Under the pieces are notes generated by a model. The model was not told the DNA's origin and did no database searches. It saw only the letters and a program-made list of their open reading frames with translations. The translations under genes were made by a program, and so were the position numbers. DNA of 64,000 bases, taken from the NCBI RefSeq assembly GCF_001264245.1, contig NZ_CP011339.1, positions 4,216,001 through 4,280,000 on the forward strand. The letters are read 5' to 3'. Shown here one piece after another: positions 27,350-37,244 of this stretch (its first letter is position 1; each line of letters opens with the position of its first letter). This DNA is from Microcystis panniformis FACHB-1757 (GTDB lineage: Bacteria; Cyanobacteriota; Cyanobacteriia; Cyanobacteriales; Microcystaceae).

Positions 27350-28003
27350 ATGGTTTTACAACTGCGCGTCTATGTTCCCGAACATCCTCTGGTTAAGCAT
27401 TGGTTAGCGATCGCGCGCGATCAAAATACCCCCTCGGTACTGTTTAAAACAGCGATGACGGAACTAGGGCGCTGGTTAACCTACGAAGCAGCCCGGCAAT
27501 GGTTGCCGACCCTGGAAACTAGCGTTAAAACCCCTCTAGCGGAATGTCCCGCTACTTTTATCGATCCTAGCGTACCGATGGCCGTAGTCCCGATTTTACG
27601 GGCAGGATTAGCCCTGTTGGAAGGGGCGCAAAGTCTTTTACCCCTAGCTAGTACCTATCATCTCGGTTTAGCCAGAAATGAGGAAACCCTAGAGGCGAGT
27701 TGTTATTTAAATAAATTACCGGCCAGTTTTGATCCGGCCACAAGAGTCTTAATTCTTGAACCGATGTTAGCCACGGGGGGATCAATTTCAACAGCAATGG
27801 CAGAAATTACCAGCAGAGGCGTTGATCCTGCCCTGATTCGCCTGATTTCCGTGGTGGCTGCCCCGCCGGCTTTACAGAAATTGAGTCAAAATTATCCCAG
27901 CTTGAACATCTATACGGCTATTATCGATGAAGGATTAAATAGCGGCGGTTACATCGTGCCGGGGTTGGGCGATGCCGGCGATCGAGCTTTTGGAACCTAT
28001 TAG
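27350..28003 (+). CDS. upp: Uracil phosphoribosyltransferase
   Basis: A 217-residue UPRTase that makes UMP from uracil and PRPP in pyrimidine salvage. It starts MVLQLRVYVPEHPLVKHWLA. The active site shows VPILRAGLALLEGAQ, the PRPP loop LILEPMLATGGSISTAMA, and the uracil-binding IIDEGLNSGGYIVPGLGDAG, GDRAFGT. I start at ATG 27350; the longer frame from 27263 only translates G-rich minisatellite. It is followed 14 bp later by a small membrane-associated protein gene, probably co-transcribed. Confidence 0.93.
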   Translation: MVLQLRVYVPEHPLVKHWLAIARDQNTPSVLFKTAMTELGRWLTYEAARQWLPTLETSVKTPLAECPATFIDPSVPMAVVPILRAGLALLEGAQSLLPLASTYHLGLARNEETLEASCYLNKLPASFDPATRVLILEPMLATGGSISTAMAEITSRGVDPALIRLISVVAAPPALQKLSQNYPSLNIYTAIIDEGLNSGGYIVPGLGDAGDRAFGTY

Positions 28004-28017
28004 GAGAAAAGGGGATT

Positions 28018-28305
28018 ATGAGTCAGCGAGATGGGTTTACGGGCGGTTTTTTAGCCGGTGCGATTGTCGGTGGTTTAGTGGGCGGTGTTTTGGGGACAGT
28101 GTTGGCTAATCGCAGCCGTCGCGGTTTAGGAGATGGGGATAATCAAGCTTTTTTAGAGGAGATCCGCAATGGGCGCTTGACTCCAGAGGAAGGCATGGAA
28201 GTGGCCCGCCGCAGTTTAGAAGATAAAATTGCCCAGTTAAATCTAGCGATCGATGATGTGCGTCAACAGTTAGGATCGGTACAGGAAAACGGCAGCGATC
28301 ATTAA
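28018..28305 (+). CDS. Small glycine-zipper membrane protein, conserved in cyanobacteria
   Basis: A 95-residue protein. An N-terminal glycine-zipper span (GGFLAGAIVGGLVGGVLGTV) is followed by a basic stop-transfer (ANRSRRG) and a helical amphipathic tail ending DDVRQQLGSVQEN that could form a coiled coil. It resembles YtxH-like proteins but I cannot assign it firmly. It lies 14 bp after upp in the same direction. Function is unknown. Confidence 0.65.
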   Translation: MSQRDGFTGGFLAGAIVGGLVGGVLGTVLANRSRRGLGDGDNQAFLEEIRNGRLTPEEGMEVARRSLEDKIAQLNLAIDDVRQQLGSVQENGSDH

Positions 28306-28768
28306 AATAGGGCTGGCCGAATAAATCTAAAAACCTTGTTAGACCTCGACCTAATTTAATTAGGGTCTGCTGAAAAAGTCATTGAAACCCACATTCCGCA
28401 CCCTAAGTGTCACAACGTCTCAAAAGAGGAAGGGGCGTGAGTCAAAATACTTATCTAGAGGAGTGAGTTGGCGGCAAGCTGCCGGCAACTAAGCCGAAAA
28501 TTTCAGAGTTCCCCCGGTCATTCTCAATAAACAGTGCTTGTTGAGAATGGCTGGGCAATCAGACTTAACATCTAGCGTCGAGATGTTCGAGTAGTGCTTA
28601 AGTTTTGTCACCCCTTGAGGGACTTCCAAAAAATAAACTATTCATCCTCAAGAATAATAATCATTCTCGGAGTGTGGGAGGTAGGGATCGATGGTTGCCC
28701 CCTCCTTCCAATTTTGTAGTAGAATTAATCCTGTACATTATTAATCAAGTTTTTCTTTTTAAGAATAT
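28306..28768. other. Repeat-containing spacer
   Basis: No gene. It begins with AGGGCTGGCCGAATAAATC and contains AGGGTCTGCTGAAAAAGTC, members of a dispersed repeat also present at 16387, 17420, 26305 and 44604. An inverted repeat CATTCTCAA/TTGAGAATG occurs near 28524-28550. It probably includes the left end of the ISAzo13-like element. Confidence 0.5.
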
Positions 28769-29053
28769 ATGGAATTAACTGATTCCCTCAAGAAATTGCT
28801 CAGTGAAACTGCACTTCAATTAAAAGGTGCAGCTAAAAGAAGATTCATGGCGCAAACAGTCTTAGAATTAGGCTATGGGGGACAAACCCTTGCTGCACAG
28901 GAGTTAGGCTGGAATCGAACTACTATTCGTCAAGGAATTAAAGAACTAAAAAGAGGCATTATTTGTGTTGATAATCATTCAGCTAAGGGGCGGAAAAAAG
29001 CAGAAGAACATTTACCTTTTCTATTGGAAAACATCAAAAATTTAGCAGGGTAA
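28769..29053 (+). pseudogene. ISAzo13-like transposase, N-terminal fragment
   Basis: A 94-residue fragment starting MELTDSLKKLLSETALQLKG with the helix-turn-helix YGGQTLAAQELGWNRTTIRQ and GIKELKRG of ISAzo13-family transposases. The normal protein is about 400 residues and has a DDE domain. It is cut at 29046 by the left end of the ISAs1 element; the last two codons before the stop belong to that end. Confidence 0.7.
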
Positions 29054-29272
29054 TCGCGCGTCGTTTTGTATAGATGGTAACAGACAAAAATCCCTAACTG
29101 TTAATTTGGTGACGACGAACTGGCCTGAGTTAATCTGAGAGGAAGTGAAAAATCCTGTATTTTAGTGGTTGAGTATGGCAGAAGGATTTGGTCCCCTAGT
29201 CTTGAACCCCAAGCAAGAGCGAGAGGCAAAACTTTTAAGAAAGAGTGTCTTGAAACATTTTCAGCACCTATA

Positions 29273-30406
29273 CTTTAGACGTTCATAATCTGAGATTTAT
29301 TAAACTTCTGAAATCGTAGAGTCAGCAAGGAATCCAGTTCTTTTTTATGTTTCAGATGGGCATCATTCAAACATTCATAAATGGCTGAAGAAAAGTCAGA
29401 AAAGTTTTCATAATATTTACCATATAAACATTTCTTTTTGACCAATTTCCACAGCCTTTCAATTAAATTTAGATTAGGTGAATAAGACGGCAGATAGAGC
29501 AGTTCTATTGACAAAGAAAGAGCCAATTCTTCAACAATTTTACATTTTTGATAGCGGGCATTATCTAAGACTAGAGTGATGGGAATCATTAGTCCTAAAG
29601 CAGCTATTTTTTCAAGGAGTTCACAGACTTGAGTTGCCGTAATATAAGTGTCATTCGTAACCAGAATAACTTCATGAGTTATTGCATTTAATGCTCCTAA
29701 AACATTGAAGCGTTTACGCCCGCTCGGTGACTTAACAAAAAGTCTCTCAAAACACCAAACAAAACCGAGAAATGCTCCCATGACGAAGTGAGCGGCATCA
29801 ACAAAAAAAACAGCCCTTTTTCCTTCTTTTGCCTCATTTAGTCTGGGTTCTAGCTTTTTTTCTTTGTAGTCCTCTTGTTCATCTGGGTCAGCTTTAGAAG
29901 GAAGAGAACCTACTTTTAAACATTTCATTCCCATTGATTTTAAAAATTTTCTCACTTGGGTAGGACTTCGTTTTATTCCCGTCAATTCTTCTATCCTATA
30001 TACAGCTTCATCTATTGTGGCTGGTGGATTTTTCTCGAAGTATTTTTTGAGGGTTTCTTTTTGAGACTCTAATTCACTTTTAGGGCGATAGAAGTTGATT
30101 TCTTTTAATTTTTCTATTCCGCCCTCTTGCTCATCTCGAAGATAGGTTAATAAGGTATTTGGCGAGATTCCTGCTAACTGACAAATTTTTTGGTGCGGTA
30201 TCTTTTGGCTTTTTAACCAGAGAACTTCCATCTTCAGTTGAACCCGGGGATGGGGATGATGAAATCTTTCATAATACAGTGAGTTCTTTTCTTCTTCCGT
30301 GAATTCTAGGTTAATCATGTTTTTAATGAGTGCTTTGCTTCTAATTATGGCTCTTAAACTATATTATTGTCCTTGAGTAAAAAATGCAAGTTGTAGCCGT
30401 GCAAAG
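29273..30406 (-). mobile_element. IS630-family element, copy 1
   Basis: 1134 bp flanked by TA (29271-29272, 30407-30408). It begins CTTTAGACGTTCATAATC and ends GCACGGCTACAACTTGC-type inverse. It is the same length as the copy at 49453-50586, which lies in the opposite orientation. Confidence 0.9.
29275..30318 (-). CDS. IS630-family transposase
   Basis: A 347-residue Tc1/mariner-like transposase. Helix-turn-helix: LEFTEEEKNSLYYERFHHPH and KICQLAGISPNTLLTYLRD. DDE catalytic residues sit in AVFFVDAAHFVMGAFLGF (first Asp), ITLVLDNARYQK (second Asp), and LPSYSPNLNLIERLWKLVKK (Glu). The frame is complete. It differs from the copy at 49541 by a few residues only (for example NDTYI versus YDTYI, CELLEK versus CELRSK), so transposition was recent. 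It is inserted in the ISAs1 transposase gene. Confidence 0.92.
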   Translation of the reverse strand: MINLEFTEEEKNSLYYERFHHPHPRVQLKMEVLWLKSQKIPHQKICQLAGISPNTLLTYLRDEQEGGIEKLKEINFYRPKSELESQKETLKKYFEKNPPATIDEAVYRIEELTGIKRSPTQVRKFLKSMGMKCLKVGSLPSKADPDEQEDYKEKKLEPRLNEAKEGKRAVFFVDAAHFVMGAFLGFVWCFERLFVKSPSGRKRFNVLGALNAITHEVILVTNDTYITATQVCELLEKIAALGLMIPITLVLDNARYQKCKIVEELALSLSIELLYLPSYSPNLNLIERLWKLVKKKCLYGKYYENFSDFSSAIYECLNDAHLKHKKELDSLLTLRFQKFNKSQIMNV

Positions 30407-30674
30407 TATAGAAGACCCCAGAGCGGACAGGGGACGCAATCACAGCCTGGTATCCCTAATTGCCCTAGCCATTTTGGCGGTCTTAGCGGGTGCCGACGGG
30501 TTTGTCGCCATAGAAGCCTACGGAAAAGCCAAACAATCCTGGTTGAAAACCTTTTTGGAATTACCCAATGGGATACCTTCCCACGACACCTTGGGTCGAG
30601 TCTTAGGAATGCTAGAACCCGAGCAATTAAGGTCGGGATTCCTAGGGTGGATCGGGGAAATCACCGAAAAATTG

Positions 30675-31633
30675 GGTGGTGATTCGGTAGTAGTGATGGC
30701 GGCTTAATCCTTTGCTTTGCTGTGCATTGTAGTCATGGATAAAATACCAAACAGCCCCAACGTGATTCTCCATTTTTTTAGAGAAAGATAGACTCTCTCT
30801 CACCAGCCGAGAAATCCTTTGTCGAAAGGTATTATTTAATCTTTCAATATGATTAGTTTGACCAGTTTCTTGACCAACTGGTCGATGACGTTTACTGGGA
30901 ATTACTGTCTTATATGACTCCCAAAAGTCTGTGTAAGCAACTGCACATTGTCGGTAAACGCCTGGTAAACTAGCCCAAAGTTTTTTGGCTGATTGACGAC
31001 TCCTATCTCCGCGCATAGCAACCAATAATTTCTCTTGTATTTCTATCAATTGCCAGCCAAATATAGACTTTTATCGTCTTAGAAAAAACCAAAGACCACA
31101 TTTCATCACATTCTATAACCAATTTACCTTTTGGTTTGTCCGAAACCTTTATTTGACGGGGAACAGCCGCCAGTTTATTGTTGACATAATTTTGTTACCA
31201 TGACCAACTTACCCCTGTTACTCTAGCAATTCCTCGTCAGGAAATTCGTTCGAGCAGGAGTTTATCAATTAATTGTTTGGTTTCGTCAGAGACGGTTTTA
31301 TTAGTGGGATTGATCACAAACGGTTGACCGCAATCTTTACACTGACGTTTCGGCTTGCCATTATGTGTAGAACCATTTTTGATGGTATGATAAGAACCAC
31401 ATTTAGGACAACAAGATGTAGAAGTTTGTGAATCTTTTGTCAGAAGACAATGTTCTAAATCTTCATCGTAATTTAACCAAAGTTTAATTATCCAAGAGAA
31501 GATATTGATAAAAATAGCAATCATAAAAAGCAAATCCCCAACATTTATCAAGCAATTATTTTTATTAGTAAATATTCTACACGACTCAGTCCAGATAAGC
31601 AAGATGGCTTACCACTACTACCGAATCACTACC
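30675..31633 (-). mobile_element. IS1-family element
   Basis: 959 bp with ends GGTGGTGATTCGGTAGTAGT and CTACCGAATCACTACC and an 8-bp duplication AAAAATTG (30667-30674, 31634-31641). It interrupts the ISAs1 transposase, and precise removal restores TEKLNLELIHIDGKT. Confidence 0.92.
30711..31602 (-). pseudogene. IS1 transposase, stop- and frame-broken
   Basis: The N-terminal InsA region (31602-31237) carries CCPKCGSYHTIKNG and RQCKDCGQPFV, a zinc finger; the InsB part carries IECDEMWSFV (catalytic Asp), CAVAYTDFWESYKTV, and HIERLNNTFRQRISRL to the C-terminus near 30711. In-frame stops (TGA after LLERIS, TAA after VSWSW) and a frameshift near 31020 separate them. The VSWSW stop is shared with the copy at 19988, so the decay preceded the spread or was repaired by exchange. 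Confidence 0.75.
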
Positions 31634-31706
31634 AAAAATTGAACCTAGAACTAATCCACATAGATGGGAAAACCGCCAAGGGTTCCTATGACCGTGAAAA
31701 GAAACT

Positions 31707-31839
31707 GGCTCTTCTCGACTTTGTGTGATAATTTTTGCTTATGAAATCGTGAAATGTTTACTGGGAAAGACTTTTAGGACTATTTGGTTAAATAAACCAT
31801 CAGTATAGACCTCGTTTCCACACAGAAACCAGAAGAGCC
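31707..31839 (+). mobile_element. 133-bp ISL3-type MITE, copy A
   Basis: Ends GGCTCTTCTCGACTTTGTGT and ACACAGAAACCAGAAGAGCC are an imperfect inverted repeat. A 7-bp duplication AGAAACT flanks it (31700-31706, 31840-31846). It sits in the ISAs1 transposase; removal restores KKLKALHTVSAW. Copies B and C are at 34294 and 38848. Confidence 0.92.
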
Positions 31840-32613
31840 AGAAACTAAAGGCTTTGCACACAGTAAGTGCTTGGAGTAGCGAACATGGGTTAGTCTTAGC
31901 CCAAGAAAAAGTGGACAGTAAATCCAATGAAATTACCGCCGTGCCGCTCAGAAGTGCAATTGCTCAATCTCAAGGGAGCGATAGTCACTTTGGATGCCAT
32001 GGGAACCCAGACGGAAATTGCCCAACAAATCAAGTCTGGGGGCGGAGATGACGTCTTAGCCCTCAAAGGCAATCAGGGCAAGCTCTTTCAACAAGTAGAA
32101 GGCTGGTTTGACCAAGCTATAGCCGGGGATTGGCAAGGGATTGAATACAGCTACCACGAAAAGGTGGAGTCGGGGCATCACCGGATCGAAACCCGTCAAA
32201 TTTGGGTGGTGCCGGTGTCCCAATTACCGCCCCTGCATCGGCAGAGTCTGTGGCCTGGCCTAACCACCGTAGTCATGGTTCGCAGTGTCCGCCAATTATG
32301 GAATAAAACTACGACAGAAATTCGCTTCTTCATCAGTAGTTTAGCAGCGGATGCCCAAAAACACGCCGAGGTGATTCGCGGACATTGGAGTATTGAAAAT
32401 AGTCTCCATTGGGTACTCGATGTTACCTTTAATGAAGATGCCAGTCGGGTTCGTCTGGGGCATGGAGCGGAAAACCTAGGTCTGTTGCGCCGTTTAAGTG
32501 TGAATTTGTTGAAGCAGGAGCCCTCGAAAATGAGTCTGAAAATGAAACGTTATAGGGCGAGCATGGATGATAATTTCATGGTAAAAATCTTGGAGGCCAG
32601 TGCGGTTGACTGA

Positions 32614-32830
32614 AAAAGGAGGTGTCAATTAGACTTGTGAGCGTTCTCGCGCAGCGAGCGCGTTGCGACCAATCCAGTCTGGAATGAAAGAACCCAGTAG
32701 ATAAAGTTCCTTCTGAGTTCATCGGTTTTCGAGGATTAGAAACCCCCTAAATTTCGGAAAATTACTCGGATAGAATCGGAACAAACGCCAAAATTTAGAC
32801 TAACTTCTCGGAATTCAAGGGCTCGGTCAA
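32614..32830. other. ISAs1 right non-coding arm
   Basis: No ORF. It includes an inverted motif TCGCGCAGCGAGCGCG (about 32649) that also occurs at 39152 and, inverted, at 53514-53545. Confidence 0.5.
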
Positions 32831-33051
32831 CGCGCGATTACCCTGTACTTTTAGCAGGAATAGCAACAGCTTTCCTCAAGTCTCTTTTAAGAATTTCATT
32901 GTTCCGACATTTGGGTAAAAATTTTTCAATTGCTTGGCTATTTTCGAGCCTGCGATCCTCTAACAACAGGGCCAATATTTTTAATAAATGGGACTTACCA
33001 GAGCCAAAAAATCCCGATATCCAAACCCCATTAACTCCTGTATAATTGTTA

Positions 33052-34135
33052 AGTACCTAGGCAAAATTAATTACATACTCGCCTCCAAAATTGTCCAGCA
33101 CTTTTTTAACGTAAGCGAGGAGGCTCTTTCGGTCTTTATAGGCGCTAAATTCAATCCATTCATATTTTAAAAATCTCCATAATATTTCAATTAAATTTAA
33201 ATGAGGTGAATAAGTGGGCAACCAAAATATTTTCAAGTTTTTCTTTTCCCATTCCTCAAGTTTCTCCATAAATGCCTCGCTGGTATGAATGGAAGCTTGG
33301 TCAATTATTATGACGGTTTTTTTCTGTATATTTTGGCAATATTTATCCAGAAAATTAATAACTATCTCGCTAGTAACCGTTCCGACCTGTGTCTCATAAA
33401 ATAATTGATTATCTCGTTTCATTATTCCTAAAATATTTAGTCTTTTACCTTCAATTGGTGGTAACTTTATCGTGGTTTTTTCTTCTTGCCAAGCGTAAGG
33501 AATACAAGGCTTTGAATCCCATCCCATTTCATCCAAATATCCTATCTCAATCTCTCCTCTTTTTTCCTGTTTTTTTAGTTCTTCTAAAATAGGTAGTTTG
33601 ACCTCAAGCTCCCACTCATCAGGGGTTTTGGCGACCCCTCTTCTCACCCTTTTCCACCTCATGTTGATTTTTTTTATGAGTCTTTTTATCGTGTCTTTGC
33701 TTACGGTTAATTTCCATTCTTCTACAATTTTTATCTGGATTTTTTTTAAGCTTTTCGGTTCTTCTTTTACCCAGTCAATAACTTGTTGACCTTGTGCTTC
33801 TGTCAATTTAGGTTTTCTCCCTCTTCCTCGACGATTATAAAAACCAATTAGTTTTCTATCTTCCCAGGCCGTCAACCAATTATAGATGGTCTTTCTCGTA
33901 ACTCCAAATATTCCGCTCAATTCTTCTATCGTGGTTCCCTGAAAACTTAAGAGTATACATTTCGCTCGCTCTCTTACTTGATGATGTTTACTAGCTCGAT
34001 AAATTCTCTCTAGCATTTTCTGGCTCTCGGGGTTTAGGTCTCTAATCAATCTCATTGTATTTTCCTGCTGCTTCGTTTTTTTATGTATTATACTTCTTAA
34101 TTTTTTATTTGGGTAATTAATTTTGCATGACTACT
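33052..34135 (-). mobile_element. IS630-family element inside brxC
   Basis: 1084 bp with ends AGTACCTAGGCAAAATTAAT and AATTTTGCATGACTACT and TA duplications at 33050-33051 and 34136-34137. Excision restores the brxC frame. It is the parent of the 91-bp MITE at 21015. Confidence 0.92.
33057..34055 (-). CDS. IS630-family transposase, second type
   Basis: A 332-residue Tc1/mariner-like transposase distinct from the 347-residue type. Winged helix HTH: YRASKHHQVRERAKCILLSF and GVTRKTIYNWLTAWEDRK. DDE residues lie in IGYLDEMGWDSKPCIPYAW, VIIIDQASIHTSEAF and LPTYSPHLNLIEILWRFLKY. The reading frame is intact, so it could still supply transposase to its MITE. It is located in the remnant of brxC. Confidence 0.92.
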   Translation of the reverse strand: MRLIRDLNPESQKMLERIYRASKHHQVRERAKCILLSFQGTTIEELSGIFGVTRKTIYNWLTAWEDRKLIGFYNRRGRGRKPKLTEAQGQQVIDWVKEEPKSLKKIQIKIVEEWKLTVSKDTIKRLIKKINMRWKRVRRGVAKTPDEWELEVKLPILEELKKQEKRGEIEIGYLDEMGWDSKPCIPYAWQEEKTTIKLPPIEGKRLNILGIMKRDNQLFYETQVGTVTSEIVINFLDKYCQNIQKKTVIIIDQASIHTSEAFMEKLEEWEKKNLKIFWLPTYSPHLNLIEILWRFLKYEWIEFSAYKDRKSLLAYVKKVLDNFGGEYVINFA

Positions 34136-34293
34136 TATAAGCTGACAAAAACTCCTCTAGGCGTTTTTCAACCTCGCCGGTAAGCACATATTCTTCTAGT
34201 TCAACGTGCAGACCTGAGTGCCTGACACATCTTGTGTCAGGGGTAGCAGGTCAAGGACGACAGAGCAAAGAGTGAACACGGGAAAACCATATT

Positions 34294-34425
34294 GGCTCTT
34301 CTGGTTTCTGTGTGGAAACGAGGTCTATACTGATAGAATATCCGCAAAATAGCCCTAAAAGTCTTGCCCGATAAGCATTTCACGACTCCATAAGCAAAAA
34401 TTATCACACAAAGTCGAGAAGAGCC
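34294..34425 (-). mobile_element. 132-bp ISL3-type MITE, copy B
   Basis: Ends GGCTCTTCTGGTTTCTGTGT and CACAAAGTCGAGAAGAGCC, flanked by the 7-bp duplication CCATATT (34287-34293, 34426-34432). It lies in the outer IS4 transposase. Confidence 0.92.
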
Positions 34426-36028
34426 CCATATTCGGTCATAGTAATCGGAGAGAGCGTTCTTAGAAGAGAAACAGGGTTCTGGGTCAGAGTGGAACAAAGG
34501 GATAGGAGAAAGCAAAGAGCGGCCCTTGTGGACAACGCCCTGGAGCCAACGAAGACCAATTTTGAGATAGCTGAGACCCCGCGTCCAATGGGGGTCAACC
34601 TGAGAGCGAAGACCATTGAGTTGAACGGCCATACCGTGAGTAGTGGCATAAAGAAGAGCAAGGGCTGCGACCAAATACAGACGGGTCAAAGCAGGAGCAG
34701 AACGGATAGCGGAGTCTTCAAGTTGAAAAGCACCGGATTTTGAATCTAAAAATAACTCCTCGACCCGAAAGCGCAAGGCGTACTGCCATAAAGTGTTCAG
34801 AGAGGGGGTTTCGTCAGTAATGACAGCCCAAGGTTCTTTGACTCCCGTGACCCTTGCCAGAACAAGATTGCATCGATAGATGCCGTCTGTCCACAGACCG
34901 ACCTGATCGTAAAGAATGGCTTCTCCTTTGGCAGGCCAGAGATATTTGACTTCGATAGGATGTCGCCGAACCTTCAAGGGGTGACAGAGGGGCTACAAGC
35001 TAGATAGAGCGGGGGGTCTAGCCAAACGACCCCCTAAAGAAATAGAGTGGTTAGGACAACCACTCAAAATTTTAAAATGTTACCTTCATTCTATCAGGCT
35101 TGTTTACAGGCGAACCTTAGCGAGGCGAGCTATTTGACCTTACAGCTCCTAATCCTGCTCTTACAAAGTCATCGGATAGTCCAACTAGAGAAACTGGCCG
35201 CTCTTTTCCCGCAACCGATAACCTTTGAAAGTAGAAGACGGAATTTGCAGAGATTTCTTAAGCTCCCGCAACTAAACGTGAAACTCTTGTGGTTTCCTTT
35301 GATCAAACAGATCGTCAAGCTAGAATTTAGCGGAAAAAATAAAAATCGAGAGCCAAGAAGAAGGCTCAAAAAACTGAAACACGCGGGAAGATTATTAGTC
35401 GTCATAGATAGAACCGATTGGAAGGGTAGAAATTTATTCGTCGCCAGTGTGATTTGTGGTCGGAGAGCTTTGCCCGTATATTGGGTGTTACTGAATAAAA
35501 AAGGAAGTAGCGCTCTCGGGGAACCGAAAAAATTCCTCAAGCCAGTCTTAGGGTTGTTGAAACCCTATCCGCTCGTCGTAATGGGAGACCGTGAATTTCA
35601 GTCAGCGCAATTAGGGAAGTGGCTTGACGACAGAGGTGTAGCTTTTATCTTCCGTCAAAAGAAAAGTACCTACACGCGATTGAAAGATGGAGAAAACTAT
35701 CAAGCCCTTTCCGAGTTAGAACCGAACCGGGGCGAGCGAAACTTCTTTCGGGGAGTGACCCACACGAAAAGCCATGAGATCGAGGGGTTCAACCTAGCAA
35801 CTTATGGGAAAAGAGGTTATCGAACTAAAGGGTCTAAAGAGCCTTGGTATTTATTGACCAACCTAGAATCTTTAGAGATAACTCTCAAGTTATATAAATC
35901 TCGATTCGGGATTGAAGCGATGTTCAAAGATTGTCAAACGGGAGGATATAATCTTGAAAAAACGAAAGTGAGCGAGCCTCGCTTTCTCGCCTTAATTTTA
36001 TTAATCGCTATCGCTTACTCTTTGAATA

Positions 36029-37244
36029 GAACTCTTGCAAATTAATTATATGTTATAATGATGGGTTAACTAATTTTCCCCAAAAAATTAGTTAACCAGT
36101 ACATTAGTCCTGAATGAAAACTTGAAGTTTAACTTTTAACTCAAAACTCTTTAGATATGCTTTAATTTGGTTATCAAAACCTCTTTATTTAAGCAGCACA
36201 AACTATCTCAATTTTTATAATTGAGAATAAATTCTCCTTGACTTGATTAATCTTTAGGCAACTTTTAAGAAGCTGCTATACCTATCCCTAACTCACAGTT
36301 ATAAATAGCCGCCAACAAGTTAACTCTTAAACTATATCTTCGACGACGATTCCGATATTTACAGGATAAGATTTTAAAGATTTTGAGTTTCCTATTTATA
36401 GGTTCAATGATAATCCTTTCTTTGGCTAAAGCCTTGTTATACTCTTTTTCTAACTCTGTTAATTTTCTATTTTTCGATTTCTTTTTCGGTGTATAACTAT
36501 TACTATGGTATGCAGCTATTCCCTGATAACCACTGTCTTCTATGCTGGTAGTTAAAGGATGAAAACGAACTCGACTTTTTTTAAATAAACTAAAATCATG
36601 ACCTCTACCTTTCCCACAAAAGACACAGATAATTTCCTCGGTATTTTGATCAGCTACTAATTGGGATTTTAAAGTATGATAACCTCTTTTACCCCCCAAA
36701 AAATCTTTCTGTTTCTTTTTGGGGCGTTCAATGGGAGTTTCCGTTACATCCATTACCGTTACGACCGGTATCTCTGCTTGATTGAGTAAAGCTTTTTTTC
36801 CTTTTAAACGGAAGTTTCCCGATTGTAAAAGCATTTTTTCCGTCTTATTTACAATCCGACATATAGTTGATTCTGATAGTTCCCAGCTTGTACCAATGTG
36901 AAAATATGTTCTATATTCTCGCCAATATTCTAACGTTACTAAAACTTGTTCTTCTATAGATAGTTTAGGTTTCGGTCCCCTTTTAGATGGTGAATTAGAG
37001 TCGGCTTCAACACTTTTTACTGATTCTACCATCTTTCTATATGTTGGTTTATACACACCGAAACGGCGTTTGAATTGTTCATCTGATAAGTTTTGATAAT
37101 CCATAATTTTGCTAATAAACATAGCAAAATTATAGATGATTTCCTGACCTAAGATCACATTTTATTCTTTTTTCCACTTCAATCTAAGAATTGAGAAAAA
37201 AGCAAAGCCTTATATTATACCATAAAAAAATTATGCAAGAGGTC
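36029..37244 (-). mobile_element. IS5-family element, nested at the third level
   Basis: 1216 bp with ends GAACTCTTGCAAATTA and (inverse) GACCTCTTGCATAATT and a probable TA duplication (36027-36028, 37245-37246). The TA choice is the one that restores the IS4 frame. Confidence 0.75.
36265..37158 (-). CDS. IS5-family transposase
   Basis: A 297-residue DDE_Tnp_4 transposase. N-terminal HTH: FKRRFGVYKPTYRKMV, and LSESTICRIVNKTEKML. Catalytic Asp in VVTVMDVTETPIERPKKKQ, then KRGYHTLKSQLVADQNT, second Asp in IEDSGYQGI, and Glu in KERIIIEPINRKLKIFK. Intact frame, ending ELGIGIAAS. An upstream in-frame ATG at 37098 is an alternative start. It sits inside IS4 inside IS4 inside brxC. Confidence 0.85.
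   Translation of the reverse strand: MILGQEIIYNFAMFISKIMDYQNLSDEQFKRRFGVYKPTYRKMVESVKSVEADSNSPSKRGPKPKLSIEEQVLVTLEYWREYRTYFHIGTSWELSESTICRIVNKTEKMLLQSGNFRLKGKKALLNQAEIPVVTVMDVTETPIERPKKKQKDFLGGKRGYHTLKSQLVADQNTEEIICVFCGKGRGHDFSLFKKSRVRFHPLTTSIEDSGYQGIAAYHSNSYTPKKKSKNRKLTELEKEYNKALAKERIIIEPINRKLKIFKILSCKYRNRRRRYSLRVNLLAAIYNCELGIGIAAS

Larger units (their letters stand above)
29175..32613 (+). pseudogene. ISAs1-family transposase, interrupted
   Basis: Pieces in order: MAEGFGPLVLNPKQEREAKL (29175), IEDPRADRGRNHSL with ILAVLAGADGFVAIEAYGKA (from 30410), LELIHIDGKTAKGSYDREKK (after IS1), LKALHTVSAWSSEHGLVLAQ (after MITE), and the DDE end LLNLKGAIVTLDAMG, LALKGNQGKLF, IRGHWSIENSLHWVLDVTF, RLGHGAENLG to 32613. 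Removing IS1 with one AAAAATTG, and the MITE with one AGAAACT, restores frame exactly. A shift remains at the IS630 junction and another at about 31945, so it is dead in any case. Confidence 0.82.
29046..32845 (+). mobile_element. ISAs1-family element carrying three further insertions
   Basis: Ends are CAGGGTAATCGCGCGT (29046) and ACGCGCGATTACCCTG (ending 32845), a matched inverted repeat. Nested within it are IS630 (29273-30406), IS1 (30675-31633) and a 133-bp MITE (31707-31839). Flanks AAAATTTAG and TACTTTTAG differ at four of nine bases, so no clear target duplication exists; a deletion between two ISAs1 copies may have joined an ISAzo13 stub to a brxC stub. Confidence 0.82.
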